A DNA stretch of 64,000 nt from Mermis nigrescens (GCA_036768485.1 JAVLUZ010000150.1:2592410-2656409), one strand, 5' to 3'; counted from the first letter of the stretch, positions 24,412 to 35,651 are shown. The notes: generated by a model from the letters alone, not told the origin. Numbers and translations: made by a program.

Positions 24412-24589
24412 CAGGCACGTAGCTCTAGGGGGAATGCGGGGTCCGGCCGGACCCCCCAAAATTCAGAAAAGACCGGAAAAATAGGTTTTTTAAACATTAT
24501 TTCGTGCTATTTTTGGCCTTTTTGGACCTCGGACACCCCAAAATTGGTGCTGGTCCCCCCAAACTAGGGCGGCCAGCTATACGTGCCTG
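24412..24589. mobile_element. CAGGCACGTA hAT-like MITE, 178 bp
   Basis: It starts CAGGCACGTAGCTC and ends TATACGTGCCTG, with a perfect 8-bp duplication CTCCTGGG (24404-24411 and 24590-24597). Inverted relative to the copy at 17221. Confidence 0.9.
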
Positions 24590-24818
24590 CTCCTGGGCAG
24601 AGACTATGAATTCATGCAATGCCACCCATAGCAAGCAGTCGCGCCAGTCGTCACCAGATGTGGAGATCTGAAGGTTTTTATATCATTTTAGGTTAAGCCA
24701 GTGAAATCGATAAATTTTATACCCTTATGCATAATTTAATTGATTTCGCTGATGCTGAAATGTTTGTATGCTAATTCGTTACAAAACAAACACGCATGCT
24801 AAACGAATTTCCATTTCA

Positions 24819-25150
24819 GATGAAAGTAGCAGCGAATCATTATCATTATTTTCCAAAGGAACAGCCGAACGCGGCGACGACACTTTTTCCAAGGCTGGAT
24901 GTTACCCACACATGGGCGTGGGTTTGTACCCCTCCGGATTACTGTAGACCCCAGAATTCTATTTTTAGAAACATTTTTGGCAATGTTTTCCATCCTGTCC
25001 TGACCCCCCTGAATTTTTTCACTGCCCACGTATGGTGTTACCGCCGGAAATCGCACCATCAGCGCAGTTGCTATAATAAGCAGGCCGATTTAAAGATTAT
25101 TGCCGATATTTTGAATCAAGCACATTGTGTGCAAAATTTAAAACCGATGA
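24819..25150 (+). pseudogene. Exon-like stretch interrupted by a MITE (unassigned)
   Basis: After a TTTCCATTTCAG acceptor-like site comes an open frame reading DESSSESLSLFSKGTAERGDD, up to position 24906. It is then broken by a ~128-bp MITE (24907-25034) bounded by ATGTTACC/GTGTTACC. If one copy of the duplication and the MITE are ignored, the frame continues as YRRKSHHQRSCYNKQADLKI and NQAHCVQNLKPMIETRK, until a partial repeat near 25160. The composition is protein-like, but no family is recognised, no good donor was found and no partner exon is known. It may be an exon of a decayed gene or chance. Confidence 0.3.
24907..25034. mobile_element. CAYA MITE, short variant, 128 bp
   Basis: It starts CACACATGGGCG and ends GCCCACGTATG, with flanks ATGTTACC and GTGTTACC (7 of 8). 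It lacks the usual core and instead carries ATTTTTAGAAACATTTTTGG, as does the copy near 42190. It interrupts an exon-like stretch. Confidence 0.8.
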
Positions 25151-25571
25151 TCGAAACTAGAAAAATATCCCAGGAGGGAGCTACTAGGCCCAAAAAAGCT
25201 CAATTATTGACCCTCCCTAAGATCGGCCATGCTGTGCATCTATGGTTGTAGTTTGCGAATTCTTCGAGGGTAAAATATGAAGTTTTTCAGGGATTTCTCA
25301 CTGCGTGATAATTTGACTGCGTAGGCCTATAGTCTCTTTCACAACACAAGTTACGGATAAATTTTAAGAATTTGTAAGGACAGTCCAATCCGACTGCTTA
25401 CGGTAATAACGGATCAATTCAATGCATTTAACGCAATCTATCAGTTTGTTATCGGTGAATATTTTTAAAGTTCGTGCCCAAACTTATGTGAAACAGACTA
25501 TAATTATTGTGTGGAGAGGGTTAGCATCGGCACTGACCATGGAGAATTCGGCCGCCCGCTTCAGAAGTAAA

Positions 25572-25692
25572 AGTCGGCGATATCGCCGACTGCTTTTCCC
25601 GGTTCACAAGTGCCTCGATTTTCTGTCGGCGATACCGCCGACTAAAATAGGGAGAATAGGATCTTTTTCTATTTTTTGCGATATCGCTGACT
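25572..25692. repeat. Cluster of GTCGGCGATATCGCCGAC palindromes
   Basis: A perfect 20-bp palindrome AGTCGGCGATATCGCCGACT (25572-25591), a one-mismatch copy at 25625-25642 and a decayed copy at ~25676-25692 occur within 120 bp, in an otherwise unique-looking intergenic stretch. Confidence 0.8.
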
Positions 25693-25759
25693 ATTTGTGT
25701 ACAGATTGCAATCAGTGGAGAAAATATGTGCACGCGTATAGCACGCATTCGCATTAAAT

Positions 25760-25970
25760 AATCAGTGATTTTTCGACATACCATGCATTTTAATGAGCTT
25801 AAAAGTAGCGAAATAGGCTAAAAAACTATATAAAGTTAATTAATTTAAATTAATAAATTAATCAATTCAAGTCAATTATTTAATAATCATATAATTAATT
25901 GAATATTGGATTGAGAATAAATAAATTAAATAATTGCGAATTAATTTTCCAATTAATTTTTAGGGAATTG
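25760..25970. repeat. AT-rich low-complexity stretch
   Basis: Repeated TTAATTAA/AATTAAT and AATAAATTAAT words; no coding sequence. Confidence 0.7.
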
Positions 25971-27415
25971 TAAGTGCGATGCACTATGTACACACTCATC
26001 GAGCTCATGCGCTGTTTTCCCGTCAGCTCGTTTCGCTGTTCGGAAGTGCTATTTATAGCTTTTGCGGTTTAACCCGTCGAGATGACGTTTCATCTCCGGA
26101 TTAGATACCGCATTTTTTTGGGTAATTGGGCACTGGTTTGGCTCGCGCAAGCGACCGAACACTGGCCGGTGAGGCCTCGGACCTGCCCAGTTTTTAGATT
26201 TCCTAATTACAGAATGGACAAGCAATATTATGACTTGTAAAATCCTTGATTTTCTGAGACAGCTTGTACTTATTTCCTGTTTCTGGCAGGTTAAAAAAAC
26301 TAATAATAACACTAGCCGCCTTTTTGAGAATAGTTAAGAAAGGAGTGAAAGAATTAGGTACGTAATTTTGTCTTAGCTAGGCATTTTCCTCTTCCATTTC
26401 GCCATCAATAACAAATCATTTTATTTCAACAATCGAATTACCAATAGCAATTTTATATGGGTACATATATTTGCGACTCAGGAACAAAATAATCAACACA
26501 GGATTTTCATATTTAATGTCACGATTTCGACACGACACGCAAAAAGGAACAAAGTAAGCGCCTTTCGGGCAGTCACCGAACAATTGGATGAAAATTTAAA
26601 TTTAAACAGTAGGTTTACCCCTCAGTCAAAAGCAAACCTACCTACACACATACATGCAAGTTCCCAAATTTGCATGGAATTCTATGCACAACACCTATTT
26701 TCAAAACGATATTCATCTTCTGAATTTTTGATTATATATGCACGAGGGGATAAGCAGGTAGGTAGGTAGGTACATAAAAAGATGGTTAAATTCGAAAGAA
26801 AAAAATCTCTAAACAAGCAAAATATCACTGCAAAGTGATCTAAAAAATGGTATCGAATCGGTTTAAATCTATTTTCAACAATCTAAAATTGCCTTAAAAA
26901 CCATTCATGCCAAGATACACCAGGAACTGATCCATGCTATGTAGATAAACATGTTTAAAGCACGTCTATAAGGAAAGGCAGGACATTTATCCGGTTTTGA
27001 CCCAAACGAAACTAAATTTATTCTTCCTTTTCTTATTCTGGGAAATAGATAATATATGTACGCGGGGGTTTAGGATCTATACCTCAGTAAAAGATAAAAT
27101 AAAAAGTTTGAATTTAACCAAAAAGTATCAATCTAAGAAATTTTTACACTATTTTAACGTACGAATAATACAAATTTTCGACCGGCCAGCCATGCTGTGC
27201 ATAATCAAGAACCTATCACGCATGTCTGATTCGAAAGTCTAAGTTTGCATCTATGCTTTTCGTTTTTTTCTTTGAAGTTTTTTATATCACGCGCCTATTT
27301 ATCGTGGGAAATGGCGAATTTCTGCTTCACATACAGTCAAACAAGCAATTAAATGAAATCATTGCGAGCTTGCATACTAGTTATCTTAAATGAGATAATT
27401 TTAATTTAATTAGTG

Positions 27416-27653
27416 AACTGGCGTGGGGGTTTGGGGGTCACCCACCAGAAACAAAAATACCCCCAAAAAGCCAAAATATCCCCCTCCAGAATTCAATTTT
27501 TCAAAATTTGTTGTTTTTCGCAATTTTTTGATGCCAATGGATAGTGCTCGATGAGAAACGTTGAAAAATGGTGTTTTGTTGTTGTTTTTTTGACCTTTTT
27601 TGACTTTTGAAATAATTTTGCACCCCCAAAACTTCGGTGGCGCCACCTATGGT
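27416..27653 (-). mobile_element. CAYA MITE, left end truncated
   Basis: It has GGCGTGGGGG, C-rich blocks, the GTGCTCGATGAGAAACGTTG core and a CCACCTATG right end. No duplication is seen because the left terminus is missing. Confidence 0.7.
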
Positions 27654-28084
27654 GGCTCGTTCTGATAAGATACATTTTTTATCACCTATTTAAACATCAA
27701 TTTTTGGCATCAGAGATTTAAAATTCGAAATGCCCGTTTCGTTTAAATCATGATTTATTTGTATGACTCACTGAATGCTGGCATCCGGCTGACAATAAAT
27801 GTACGACTCAATGAAAACATCAATGCGTTCGCAATAAATTGATGGGTTCACCAGAAAGTCTGACCACTGAGTTAGATTTTTTCAAATTTAGACCAAACCT
27901 TTCACAGGAGCAATTGTTTCCCAAAAATTTTAATTTTAGTGAGAGTTACTGGTAAGCACAGGTAGGCAACAGCCAATTTCTTGGGGAAGGGTTTGATAGA
28001 GCGAAAATTGCCAAAAAAAGCATAAAAAATCAATTGCCGGTTTTATCGATTCTGGATTGGATGTGGGGGGTTTGGGGTCCAGAT

Positions 28085-28318
28085 CACACCTGGGCGTGGG
28101 GGGTTTGGGGAATGCACCCCTCCCCGAAAAACCAAAATACCCCCAGAATTCAATTTTTGAAATTTTACGCTTTTTTTCGCAGTTTTTCGATACCAATGGA
28201 TAGTGCTCGATGAGAAACGTTGAAAAATGATGTTTTTCGCCATAACACCATTTTTAACGCCATTTTTTTATCTTTGAAAAATCTTGCACCCCCAGAATTC
28301 TGGTGCCGCCCACCTATG
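28085..28318 (-). mobile_element. CAYA MITE, 234 bp
   Basis: It starts CACACCTGGGCG, ends GCCCACCTATG and carries the usual core. Flanks GTCCAGAT and GCCCAGAC agree at 6 of 8, consistent with an old 8-bp duplication. Confidence 0.75.
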
Positions 28319-28764
28319 GCCCAGACCATAAATTGCCAAAAATATCACTAAAATTCAATTCTGAAAGTCTATCGATTTTTGTGGCGGGGGGGGGGTCCGA
28401 CGGATTCTGGAGGACCCCCAGACCCTCTATGTCCATGTGTGGTCCAGACCCCTCATGCTGATGTGTGGTCCAGTCCAGAACCCGTGACCCCAGTAGACCC
28501 GCAGAATTGTATTTTTGACATGTTTTTTTTAATTTTCACCGGCTTTACACCACCAAATACCCACAGAATTTGGCTGTTGCCCAATTATGTTGGTAGGTAA
28601 TCCCCTTTCGCTACATCCTATGCCCTTATGTGAGCTGTAGCATAATTTCTGATAGTACAGTATACTTAGAGTAATTATGAATTTTCGTCCTTAGTTAGTG
28701 TTTGGAACCGGATATGAAAGAAAATTAGTAGAATAAGGACGAACGAAAATCAAAAAAATACAAC

Positions 28765-28914
28765 CTAACCAATATAAATGCGTTTAAAGTCATTGGCCCC
28801 AAATGCGGCATTGCATTTGGGACATTTGCGTTGACGAGTGTCGTAGCGCGTCTTCAAGCAATCCATGCAAAATACGTGATAACATTTCGTCAATACACCG
28901 TCTTTGCGTCGCAC
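28765..28914 (-). CDS. Bre1: BRE1, terminal exon with C3HC4 RING
   Basis: The acceptor TTTTCTCATTAG is followed by 49 codons and TAG (28767-28765). Together with the preceding exon it gives a complete RING: C-x2-C-x11-C-x-H-x2-C-x2-C-x11-C-x2-C. The text includes [20 protein letters not shown] and [13 protein letters not shown], ending IYIG, practically the same as vertebrate RNF20. The RING recruits the E2 (Rad6/UBE2A/B) and places ubiquitin on the C-terminal tail of histone H2B (family knowledge). The conserved ending confirms this is the true C-terminus. No AATAAA signal was evident close downstream. Confidence 0.97.
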   Translation of the reverse strand: MRRKDGVLTKCYHVFCMDCLKTRYDTRQRKCPKCNAAFGANDFKRIYIG

Positions 28915-29031
28915 CTAATGAGAAAATAACTTTTTCAACATAGCGAATTATCGAATCCGATTGAATTAAATCTCAAAATATTCAATGAATTACCTATTTG
29001 AATTTTAAAAAAAACAAGAAAGCGACGATTT

Positions 29032-29212
29032 TGTCCATACACGTAACGGTTCGGAATTTTGGCCATTTTGGAAGAAGAGTAATTGCCTTCCAATTTTTGG
29101 CCAATAATGGCCAAAAACACCTAGAAACGACCAAAAACACAAGTTTTTTTCAAAAAATGGATGAGGTAAGGGCGGTGTGGGTAGAAGCCCCTGCCTCTGT
29201 TACGTGTCTGGT
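29032..29212 (+). repeat. GTGTAACGG-family MITE
   Basis: Left CATACACGTAACGGTTCGG, right CTGTTACGTGTCTG, interior TTTTTGGCCAATAATGGCC. Flanks ATTTTGTC and GTTTTATC agree at 6 of 8, compatible with an 8-bp duplication. Confidence 0.6.
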
Positions 29213-29441
29213 TTTATCCATACATCGCTTTTTTCATTTGGAGAGAATTTAATTTTTGAGACCATCAAGCGTTCCAGTTTTATTGCAATCGACGTTTACT
29301 TGTCCGACCATAATTTTCTAGGATATAATTCAAAAACCGATGATAAACTAGTCAACGGTCTCGTTAACAAACGATTAGGTTTAAAAATGTTCTAATAGGT
29401 TGGTACTACGATGCTATTTGACGGCAAGAAACACTATATAC

Positions 29442-29939
29442 AGGTGGACCCACAAAAATGGCAACAACCGACGTTACATCGCAACTTGGGCAATTATGGA
29501 CATAGAATTTTAAGACCAGCTGCATTAGATAGATAAACATGTCTTTGTTTAAACTGCGATAAGGTTTTTGCCATGTGCCAGCAGTTCGTCCGCTATGGCG
29601 GTTTGGTTACACATCACTTTTATATGTTTATATCCCAGAGTTTCAGCGTTATCTCGGATTAATTAGTAAATGCTACCCTTTTTGACAATATATATGCAGT
29701 CAAAAATTTATTCGCACATTGCGTAAACCCCTTAGAGTAAATACGCGTCCTAACCAAGGTAGGGTGTAAACAAAGCACGATGCCGCCCGAACCGTTGGCA
29801 ACTGGCCAAAAGTTTTTACACAGTTTTAAGAGATTTTAGATTTTTATCTACTGAAAGGCATTTGGTCCTAAAGCCTTATGTTCATATCAGCCGAGGTTGT
29901 GTCCTATTACATCGGGGTGTAGCCTTTTTGGTCCAACCT
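29442..29939. mobile_element. Mariner-like non-autonomous repeat, ~500 bp
   Basis: TA-CAGGTGGACCCACAAAAAT at the left and GCCTTTTTGGTCCAACC-TA at the right; interior shares CTGCATTAGATAG and CCGAGGTTGTG-like blocks with 4888-5742. No transposase remains. Confidence 0.55.
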
Positions 29940-30800
29940 AAAATAGGGGCCATTCCATCTAACCGCAATAGTTTGATGTATTTTTACAACCTTTTTACAC
30001 CACAAAAGCGCAAACACTTTTACGATGCATTAAGAGATTTCCTCAATTGAAACGTGATTACTGTAATTTTAAAACCTATTTACGGTATTTATAAATTTTC
30101 ATAAACGCACGTTATCGAATAAAATTGTATTGCTAAAGACCACATGAAAGAACTGCTTTTGCCGCTCCTACCTCACGCAGAAAATCGCTTTCTATGCACA
30201 AGACATTGAGTAAAGATAATTGAAATTCACAAATACCCATTTAATGATTCACCTTATCTCATATATAGTATGTGTGTACTTTGGAAAATTTAAAAGGCCG
30301 ACAGAAGAGACGAACACAGAAACAGACTTTTAAATTTTTCAGTTCGTCAAATTCATTTATTCATTATTTCTCTATAAATACATTTTTTCAAATCTTGAAA
30401 ATGTTTCCTAAACTCAAGTTCTCGATTAATTATCTTGTTCGTAAAATCGGGGCTATAAGTTTTTGAAATTTTTCAATTTTCTGGCTCCACTTGTTATTCA
30501 TTTTTATGTAAATAAAATTTTTCTAATGCTTTAAAATTTATTTCGAGGTTTAGAAAAATTTTCCCGAATTCATGCATGGATCTATTTAATTTAATCGGAG
30601 TTCTGACAAATATAAAAACAAAAATGGACCAGAAAAGCAAGTTCAATGGTCATTGAATAATTATATGCACGAATTTAAGCCTGAAAATACAGTTTCTGCC
30701 TTTAGAAAAAATATGATATGAAAAATCAGCGTAGAGGCAGCAGAAAGGCTCGATAGTCACGCAATTCTCCCTTTCGCTATAACAAAGTACTGTAACAAAC

Positions 30801-30962
30801 CTTGCAGCTTGGACAGGTTAGATGTTCTTTGAGCTCTCTAATTTCTTCTATAAGTATTTCATCAGAAGTTCCGCTGGACTTGTCAAATTTTTTAAATTTT
30901 TCCAGACGTTTTCTCAAACCAAATATTTCTTCCTGCAATCGCGTTATTTTGAAGCTTTCTTC
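30801..30962 (-). CDS. Bre1: BRE1, RING-proximal exon with first zinc-binding cysteines
   Basis: A 54-codon phase-0 exon between AATGTTTTTAG and TGCAAG|GTTTGT. It encodes a basic helix (RLQEEIFGLRKRLEKFKK), then SDEILIEEIREL and HLTCPSCK. The two cysteines are the first zinc ligands of the RING; the intron falls directly after them. The match to DEILMEEIKDY..LTCPCC of RNF20 is direct. Confidence 0.93.
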
Positions 30963-31328
30963 CTAAAAACATTAGTTGACAATAAAAATACGCGATTCCA
31001 TCTCTACGCGTCTTAAAAGACATTGCTCAGGAATAGATTCGCTTATCTAAAGATGCCCAAAATTCAATTCTGGGGTCGCTCGACTTTTGGGGAGGTCTAC
31101 CTGATTCTCGGGGAAGGGGGAGGAATAGAACCCCCATGCCCATGTGTGGTTAGTAGACTCCAGAATTAAACTTTTAAGATATTTTCCTTTTTTTGCAATT
31201 GTTAATGCCAATGGATGGAACTCGATGAGAAACGTAGAAAAATAAAGTTTTTGCCTTTACCATGAATTTTCCGACAATACTTTAGCATTTGAAAATTTTG
31301 AAACTCCCAGAATTTACACGCTGCCTAT

Positions 31329-31722
31329 ACATACATTACCAGACATGCATGATCACAAGGGGGTTTGAGGGTTTCATCCCTCCAGAAATTTTCATCTCTA
31401 AAACTTCCTGCCAAAATTCGCAATTTTTCAAGTTTCCAAAAATTTCCTGGAAATTCGCAGCGTTTTTAGCTGTCTATTTGTTCAAAAGTGTCAAATTTTT
31501 GGCGCTTCGCGCCATATGTTCACGTTTTAAGTACAGTTTATTCAATTTATTCGAATTGTTTGATTTTTTCGAAAATTTTTAGTGTTTTTATGCTCTAGAA
31601 GGATAGAGCATCGTCAGAAACGCCGTAAATCTGTTTTTGACGCGTACCCACTATTTTCAGGCCCAAAAAGGCACTTTAAAATTTCACCCCCCCTCCAGAA
31701 TTCCCATGCTGTGCATGTATGT
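31329..31722 (+). mobile_element. CATACATG-family MITE, ~390 bp
   Basis: It has a CATGCATGATCAC left end, TGGCGCTTCGCGCC at ~31500, the TAGAGCATCGTCAGAAACGC core and a CATGCTGTGCATGTATG right end. Flanking duplication is not clear. Confidence 0.7.
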
Positions 31723-31997
31723 ACATGACCGGCTGACACATTTTGAAAACATGGAGAAGTAAGGTTTCACTCTGTCAATATCAACATGTGAGTCCCCTTG
31801 CCAAAATAACATACATCCTGCAAAATAAGTAATGTAGAACTTACATGTATAGTTGTGCATACGAGCAGCTCATTTCCTTATCCTTATTTTCCCTTTATTT
31901 GATAATAGAAAATGACTTATATATTAATGTACATTGTATATAAATTATTTATTAGATTATTCAAATTATTTAATCATGTGCATATTTATTCTTTTAC

Positions 31998-32057
31998 TTG
32001 CTTATGTCTTTTTTGTAGACCAATAACTTCATCTTGCAATCTAATGATGCTGCATTG
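31998..32057 (-). CDS. Bre1: BRE1, 60-nt exon
   Basis: A 20-codon phase-0 exon between TTTTTAACTTAG and AAGCAA|GTAAAA, encoding QCSIIRLQDEVIGLQKRHKQ. Its position and the QDE pattern fit the coil just before the RING-proximal helix of Bre1. It also resembles the start of the next exon (RLQEEIFGLRKRLEK), so the two are probably successive turns of the same heptad repeat rather than a duplicated exon. Evidence is splice sites, phase and position. Confidence 0.7.
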
Positions 32058-32773
32058 CTAAGTTAAAAACCTACAAAAATCAACACTATACGCATGAACA
32101 AGACTGACAGCCTTTAACGCTTTGATAATTTTATTAAACTCAATTGGAAGAATAAAATTTTTTGCTATAAGCATTCCAATTGAGAATGCGTTCTGAGAAT
32201 TTATGGCAAATTTAAGTTATTTAAGGAATCTGGAATGATAAGATCATTTAATTTTGACAAAATATCATAAAAACTCTAATGAAGGAGGTCGCCAACATAT
32301 TTATTATTTTATCCTGCGTAAAATTAAAACAAACTTTACCAAACCTAATTTTATGCCTCGCTTGAAACTCTTTGTTAGACTAAAATAATAAAGAAATGCG
32401 CAGCTTTTCAAAATTGGGTTATGATAGAAAAAAATCTTAAACGTACGGAAATTTGCGAACTAAGACCATGTATTGACGACAATCAAAGTCTGGAGTCTGA
32501 TAAGGGCAAACTCGCAAAAAATCGACAAGAATTCAATTATGTGGATTTACCGGGTTCTGGGGAAGTCGCTAGTATCATAAGATTCAACCCCCCAGATCCT
32601 CTGCGCCCATATGTGACTACGAGGACCCATTTCGTTGCGTTCCTGTAAAATTTCTCAATTATGAAAATTAAAATTTTTCCAATATTTCTTTAAATTTTCG
32701 ACTACTATATGATCATAAACCATTTCTAGACTAGGTATAATAAGTTAAAAACCACTTGACATTATGTATTGCA

Positions 32774-33868
32774 TCTAATATATATTTGTGAAAGTGTGTT
32801 TGTATGTCCGGGGTTGGCTCCGGCCCCTTAAAACTTGGTGGGCTGACGTTTTGGCCCAAGATCGGCCTACCGGCTTGGGGTGTAGTAGCGATTTTGAAAT
32901 TTTGACAAGCGCACCCATTGGCCCTGGACAGGGAGGGAGCGGGGTTTGGCCCCTGTGCTATAAGCCTCCACGATTCCGAGAGATGGCCGATTTTTTGCTA
33001 TTTTTTTCAAAACTTAGTTTATACTGTTTGTATAGGGATACCCCGGCCAAGGGGAGCATGCCTGGCGACACTATGTACATTGTTATATGTTATAGCATTG
33101 GTCGGCACTGTGAAACATCAAAATACGGGTTTAACCAAATAATGCTATAACATAGGCATGGTATGAGATACTATGTGCAACAAGATAGGCAATGCTATAA
33201 GATAGGACGTGATATAAGATACCAAGTGCTACAAGATAGGCAATGCTATAAGATAGAACGTTATAAAAGATACCCCTTGCTACAAGATAGGCAATGCTAT
33301 AAGATAGGAAGTGATATAAGATACCCCGAGCTGCAAGATAGGCAATGTTATAAGATAGTATGGGATATAAGATACCCTGTGCTACGAGATAGGCAATGCT
33401 ATAAGATAGGTGTGATATAGATACCCTGTCTGTGCCATAACATGCAGTGATATAAGATAGGAGATACCATCAGCTATAACATATGAGTGATATGAGATAT
33501 CACGTGATATATGACACCCTTTGCTACAACAAACAAAAAATTTTTAAAACATCAAAAATATGGTTTTACCAAAGAATTTTTCCAAAACATCCTAAAACAT
33601 CAAAAATATGGTTTGACGAAAAAAATTTTCCAAAACAATTTTCAAAACCATTCTGTAACGTCAAAAATATGGATTTGATCAAAAAAATGGTTGACAAAAG
33701 ACATTTAAAAAAATCCAAAAAATAAAATATGGTTTATACCAACAATTTTTTTAGAAATATCCCAAAAACATCAAAAGTCTTGAAAAATAAAAAATACAAG
33801 AGACATATCAATTCCATATAGCTATCAGGCCTAAGTTCAGCCCGGGCAACGCCGGGCAGCTCAACTAG
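32774..33868 (+). mobile_element. Non-autonomous Helitron, ~1.1 kb
   Basis: The 5' end is TCTAATATATATTTGTGAAA, followed by GTTTGTATGTCCGG. The 3' end has a GCCCGG/CCGGGC hairpin (33840-33857), then CTAG, and the element lies between A (32773) and T (33869). Terminal TC, a subterminal hairpin, CTRR and AT insertion without duplication define Helitrons. There is no Rep/helicase frame. The interior is mostly a 60-bp minisatellite. Confidence 0.85.
33160..33480 (+). repeat. 60-bp minisatellite inside the Helitron
   Basis: About five units of ~60 bp share AGATAGGCAATGCTATAAGA and GATATAAGATACC. Because the unit is a multiple of three, one frame stays open for 86 codons (33163-33420) with a 20-residue period around DRQCYKI. 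This is a by-product of the repeat and not evidence of a protein. Confidence 0.85.
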
Positions 33869-33949
33869 TATATAATATGTGCATCATACATGAGCACGCT
33901 TAGGTTTTTCAGGGTCAAATGACTTCCCTGGGAACCTGCGGGGTTGGCC

Positions 33950-34150
33950 ATAACGATGGATGCAGAGCATGGTCGATCTGGGGGTGTGTGGAAAATTGAT
34001 TTTGGACCAAAATGACCCCAAAAACTGGTATAAATGCTAAAATAGCGTTAACTCTACATTATTCCACAGTTTCTAGTCAATTTCAAGCACTTTTAATCTT
34101 CATCCATTTTCGGCCTTAATTTTGCCACATTTTTGGGAACTTTTCAAAAC
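33950..34150 (+). repeat. GATGCACAGCATGG-family repeat
   Basis: Contains GATGCAGAGCATGGTCGATC and the CTAAAATAGCGTTAA and GGCCTTAATTTTGCC blocks. It lies just beyond the Helitron. Confidence 0.6.
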
Positions 34151-34720
34151 TCTTGCGGGGTTGGTTCAGTTTTCTCTGCGAAGTAACGGGGTTGCTCGGC
34201 CGCCAAGGTTAAGTCACTTGACCCTGTATTGATACTGTACCCATGTATGATGTACATATTTCATTACGTTCTACGATACAAACATACGTGTAATAGAAGA
34301 GATGGGGATTCCCCACTCAAAAATTGGTCACCCCATGCTCCCAAACTCAGAAAATTTTGACCCCCGTTTTGGGCAAAAACTTACGATTTTTGGCCATTTT
34401 TAGGTGCGTTTCTGCTATGGTTTGGCAAAAATTGATGGTCATTCACCCCTCCCCTAAAAATTGTCGAATACCCCCGTTCAGAACTTCGAGCTATTATTTG
34501 TCTTGATAGAAACGTATTAAAGAGTCTACGAAAAAGTTGGTCCATATCAGAATTAAAAATTTAAAAATGTTCAGGGTCAGTTAACACTTAATTCAATTTT
34601 ACTTTCACTTCACAACCAGTACACTTTGCACGTGCAGCTTACGATATTGGGATTTAAATTATGGAAAAAGTTGAAAATCTAGAAGATAAAAACAAGATAA
34701 ATTGTATTTTTTGTATGTAC

Positions 34721-35041
34721 CTCTACAGCAGCAGTTTTGGCTGCTATGGTTTGTTGCGCGTCGCTCATCTGAGCTAATAGCTTTTCCACTTGCAATTTAA
34801 AGTCGGCCAACGATTGAGCTACTTCGGTGGCTTTTCGTCTATGCAAATCCAGCGCCTGCTGTCGCGAAGCCATCTCTTTTTCCACAGTGGCCAACTGTTG
34901 CTGCAACAAGCTCTCTTTCTCCTCCAATTTCCGAACAACCAAATTTTGAGCCTCTACTTGATTTTGCAACGCGGTCACTTGTTCGTGCAACAAATCTTTC
35001 TCCTCGCGCAACAACTTTTGTTGCTGATTAGTTTTTATGCG
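34721..35041 (-). CDS. Bre1: BRE1, coiled-coil exon (VVRKLEEKE)
   Basis: A 107-codon phase-0 exon between CGTCATTTAG and GTAGAG|GTACAT. It begins RIKTNQQQKLLREEKDLL and contains VVRKLEEKESLLQQQL and RRKATEVAQSLADFK, continuous coiled coil matching RNF20. A 151-bp MITE (35083-35233, perfect 8-bp target-site duplication) sits only 41 bp upstream of the acceptor, close to where the branch point must be. Confidence 0.92.
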
Positions 35042-35082
35042 CTAAATGACGCGAACAAATCATTAGAACAATTGGACGCGAC

Positions 35083-35233
35083 CACACGTAGGCCGCGAGA
35101 AAATTCTGGGGGGGGGGTCAGCAGGATGGGTAAAATCGCCAAAAATATTACTAAAAATAGAACACTAGGGGTCTACAGTAATCTGGGAGGTTTCAACTTC
35201 TCAGGGGTACAACAACCCCCACGCCCGTGTTTG
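35083..35233. mobile_element. CAYA MITE, short variant, 151 bp
   Basis: It starts CACACGTAGGCC and ends CCCGTGTTTG, with a perfect duplication GACGCGAC (35075-35082 and 35234-35241). It is the insertion closest to a Bre1 acceptor (41 bp). Confidence 0.88.
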
Positions 35234-35651
35234 GACGCGACTAGCTCTTGATTTATGTATTTGCTGAGCATGTATGTACGTCATGTTTAATTTAAAATAG
35301 CGAAAAACAGCTGAAGTGAATATTAAAATCCAAAAACTTCATTGTAATAAAAACAACACCCTATCATTCTAAAATTTACATAGAATCGGCATCCGTGTCT
35401 TACATAAATATTCGAAATGGCGAAAGACGTTATATTTTTTGTTTGGCTTTCCTCGACACTGACAGCCTGAAATACGAAATTCATCGAGAAATATACATAT
35501 TTCAATATTTTTACTGAAAATGCAAGACTACTTATTTTATTATTAAATTCCGCATCACACATATTTTATTCGGGGTATTTTACAATTTGTATTTGACCAT
35601 GGATTAAGCTGTATAACTTATGCATAGATACAGAAATTCAAATTAGCTCAC

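Larger units (their letters stand above)
22283..28764. other. Intergenic region between converging genes
   Basis: It runs from the stop of the chitin-binding-domain gene to the stop of Bre1. Apart from MITEs, the palindrome cluster, the AT-rich stretch and the interrupted exon-like segment listed separately, I see no gene. Positions 26000-27400 look unique but have no convincing frame. Confidence 0.6.
28915..30800. other. Last Bre1 intron
   Basis: Holds the GTGTAACGG MITE (29032-29212) and a mariner-like repeat (29442-29939). Positions 29950-30800 show nothing recognisable. Confidence 0.55.

Noticed and set aside
24796..25251. Continuous 151-codon frame
   Set aside because: It reads straight through a MITE and a partial second repeat, and the part before the MITE is in the wrong frame relative to the coding-like reading.
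30801..31998. Exon duplication in Bre1 (exons at 31998-32057 and 30801-30962)
   Set aside because: The resemblance (RLQDEVIGLQKR and RLQEEIFGLRKR) is what two successive coiled-coil segments would show, and both positions have counterparts in vertebrate RNF20.
33163..33420. 86-codon open frame with a 20-residue repeat
   Set aside because: It lies wholly within the 60-bp minisatellite of a Helitron; the open frame follows from the unit length being a multiple of three. There is no start context and no homologue known to me.
33160..33480. Repeat array resembling a CRISPR
   Set aside because: Units are directly adjacent 60-bp tandem repeats without unique spacers, in a eukaryotic genome, with no cas genes.
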